Assembly: GCF_040954835.1 (NCBI RefSeq)
Contig: NW_027168298.1
Span: forward strand, 606,001 to 670,000
DNA length: 64,000 nucleotides
Direction of reading: 5' to 3'
Source: Lepisosteus oculatus
Taxonomy: Eukaryota; Chordata; Actinopteri; Semionotiformes; Lepisosteidae
A program made the position numbers and the translations under genes. Below are positions 63,400 to 64,000 of the stretch, piece by piece (the first letter of the stretch is position 1; the number at the start of each line of letters is the position of its first letter). A model generated the notes under the pieces. That model made no database searches, was not told the DNA's origin, and worked only from the letters and a program-made list of their open reading frames with translations.

Positions 63400-63512
63400 T
63401 CAGAGCAAGAGGCTCCTTCTCGCTGCCCTTCCGCTGTGTTGCAGGGCCCCGAGAGGGAACCCGGAGCGCCAACTTTGTTGGGGGCGGGGGACCGCGTTCG
63501 CGCTCTGCCCCC
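63400..63512 (+). pseudogene. U1 snRNA-like remnant
   Basis: The end GGGGGACCGCGTTCGCGCTC TGCCCC closely matches the U1 stem IV (compare 62266-62293), and the preceding AACTTTGTTGGGGG lines up with the Sm region. Further upstream AGAGCAAGAGGCTCC and CTTCCGCTGTG align loosely with stems I and II. The 5' end is not found. It is a decayed U1 copy. Confidence 0.45.
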
Positions 63513-63719
63513 GGTCTCTTGCGCGAGTACTAAATCTCACGGACAGGGGGGCCTCGTCATTGATTGTTACAGGTAAGACGGGGATTAGGAGGAGACCCCG
63601 ACTGATGGGTAAAGGGGAGCACTAACACCAGAGGGACACCCCCGGCGTCTCTTTTTGAGAGACGCCCTGGGGTTTCCTAATGGCCAAGGAGGGTCGGGAC
63701 CTCGGTTTGACGCCTCCCC

Positions 63720-63950
63720 CGAAGGACGGCGCCTGTTTGTGCAGCAGAGTGTCGCCATCAGGAGGCTGGGGCGTAAGAGAGCCACACAGCCCGCAGGGTG
63801 AGCGCTCCCTACTGGTCCCAGTCACACCTCTTGCAGGAGCAGCAGCAACCGGAGCTTTTCCGGGGTGGAATCTCCCATCCGGGTGCCGGCCAGGCTCACA
63901 CCTGCTGGGCTGCCCCGGGGGTGAGCCCAGTCGAGAGTCGCAGGGCCAGA
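63720..63950 (-). repeat. Diverged 5S-derived SINE-like repeat
   Basis: The minus strand contains AGCAGGTGTGAGCCTGGCCG and CACCCGGATGGGAGATTCC (5S-like), followed by a body with GGGAGCGCTCACCCTGCGGG. It is closer to 5S at the C box (GGATGGGAGA) than the cassette copies and not embedded in a tRNA cassette, so it is an independent insertion. Confidence 0.5.
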
Positions 63951-64000
63951 TCTAGTCACCGGGGAGAAACGATACAAGTGAAGGATTGCTCGGCTCTCGG

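Noticed and set aside
63074-63625. 150-183-codon overlapping plus-strand frames near the right end
   Set aside because: They arise from GC-rich sequence over the 5S flank and a U1 remnant, with several overlapping frames open at once.
1-64000. CRISPR array, bacterial operons or ribosome binding sites
   Set aside because: The sequence is eukaryotic. Repeats lack CRISPR spacing and there is no prokaryotic gene organisation.

Overview
The window looks like nuclear DNA of a vertebrate, most likely a ray-finned fish. It has vertebrate-type tRNA, 5S, U1, U4 and U5 sequences, plus a Tc1 element, L2- and RTE-type LINE pieces, a Gypsy-type LTR element and Penelope-like repeats. Species cannot be named. 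I see no complete ordinary protein-coding host gene. The only long intact reading frames belong to mobile elements.

Layout. Most of the window is a small-RNA gene cluster built from repeated, often inverted cassettes. About 27 tRNA genes, tRNA pseudogenes or fragments are visible. (1) A Ser/Gly/5S-derived repeat/Ile cassette occurs at 0-1.8 kb, 11.9-14.2 kb (inverted), 42.2-45.4 kb (inverted, rearranged) and 51.0-52.2 kb. (2) A dense single-copy tRNA stretch (Glu, His, Val, Phe remnant, Pro, Ala, Met) spans 6.9-9.4 kb. (3) A Ser/Arg cassette forms a large inverted pair, 14.2-17.6 kb against 28.2-33.4 kb. (4) A Ser(GCT)/Thr(AGT) cassette is directly duplicated at 25.0-28.4 and 46.0-47.8 kb. 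(5) AT-rich, gene-free repeat blocks fill 1.8-4.2, 9.4-11.9, 19.2-24.8 and 36-42 kb.

The right end, 55.3-63.5 kb, holds spliceosomal and ribosomal small RNA genes: two U5 snRNA genes pointing at each other, a U4 snRNA gene on the minus strand, a U1 snRNA gene and a 5S rRNA gene on the minus strand. The U1 gene is split between its nucleotides 32 and 33 by a 5.1-kb L1/Tx1-like LINE. That LINE has an intact ORF1 with three zinc knuckles and an almost intact ORF2 (endonuclease plus reverse transcriptase, one frameshift). This is the most interesting object in the window: a candidate U1-targeting retrotransposon.

Other mobile DNA: a structurally complete 1,630-bp Tc1/mariner element (26483-28112), whose empty target site survives in the duplicated cassette near 47.48 kb; a truncated Gypsy-type element with a tRNA-Asn primer-binding site (48.3-51.0 kb) and a related LTR at 17.6-19.0 kb; a 236-bp inverted-repeat element carrying Pol III box-like sequences (29972-30207); long-palindrome DNA elements; and Penelope-like hairpins with a hammerhead-type core. 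All identifications come from reading the sequence; no searches were run.
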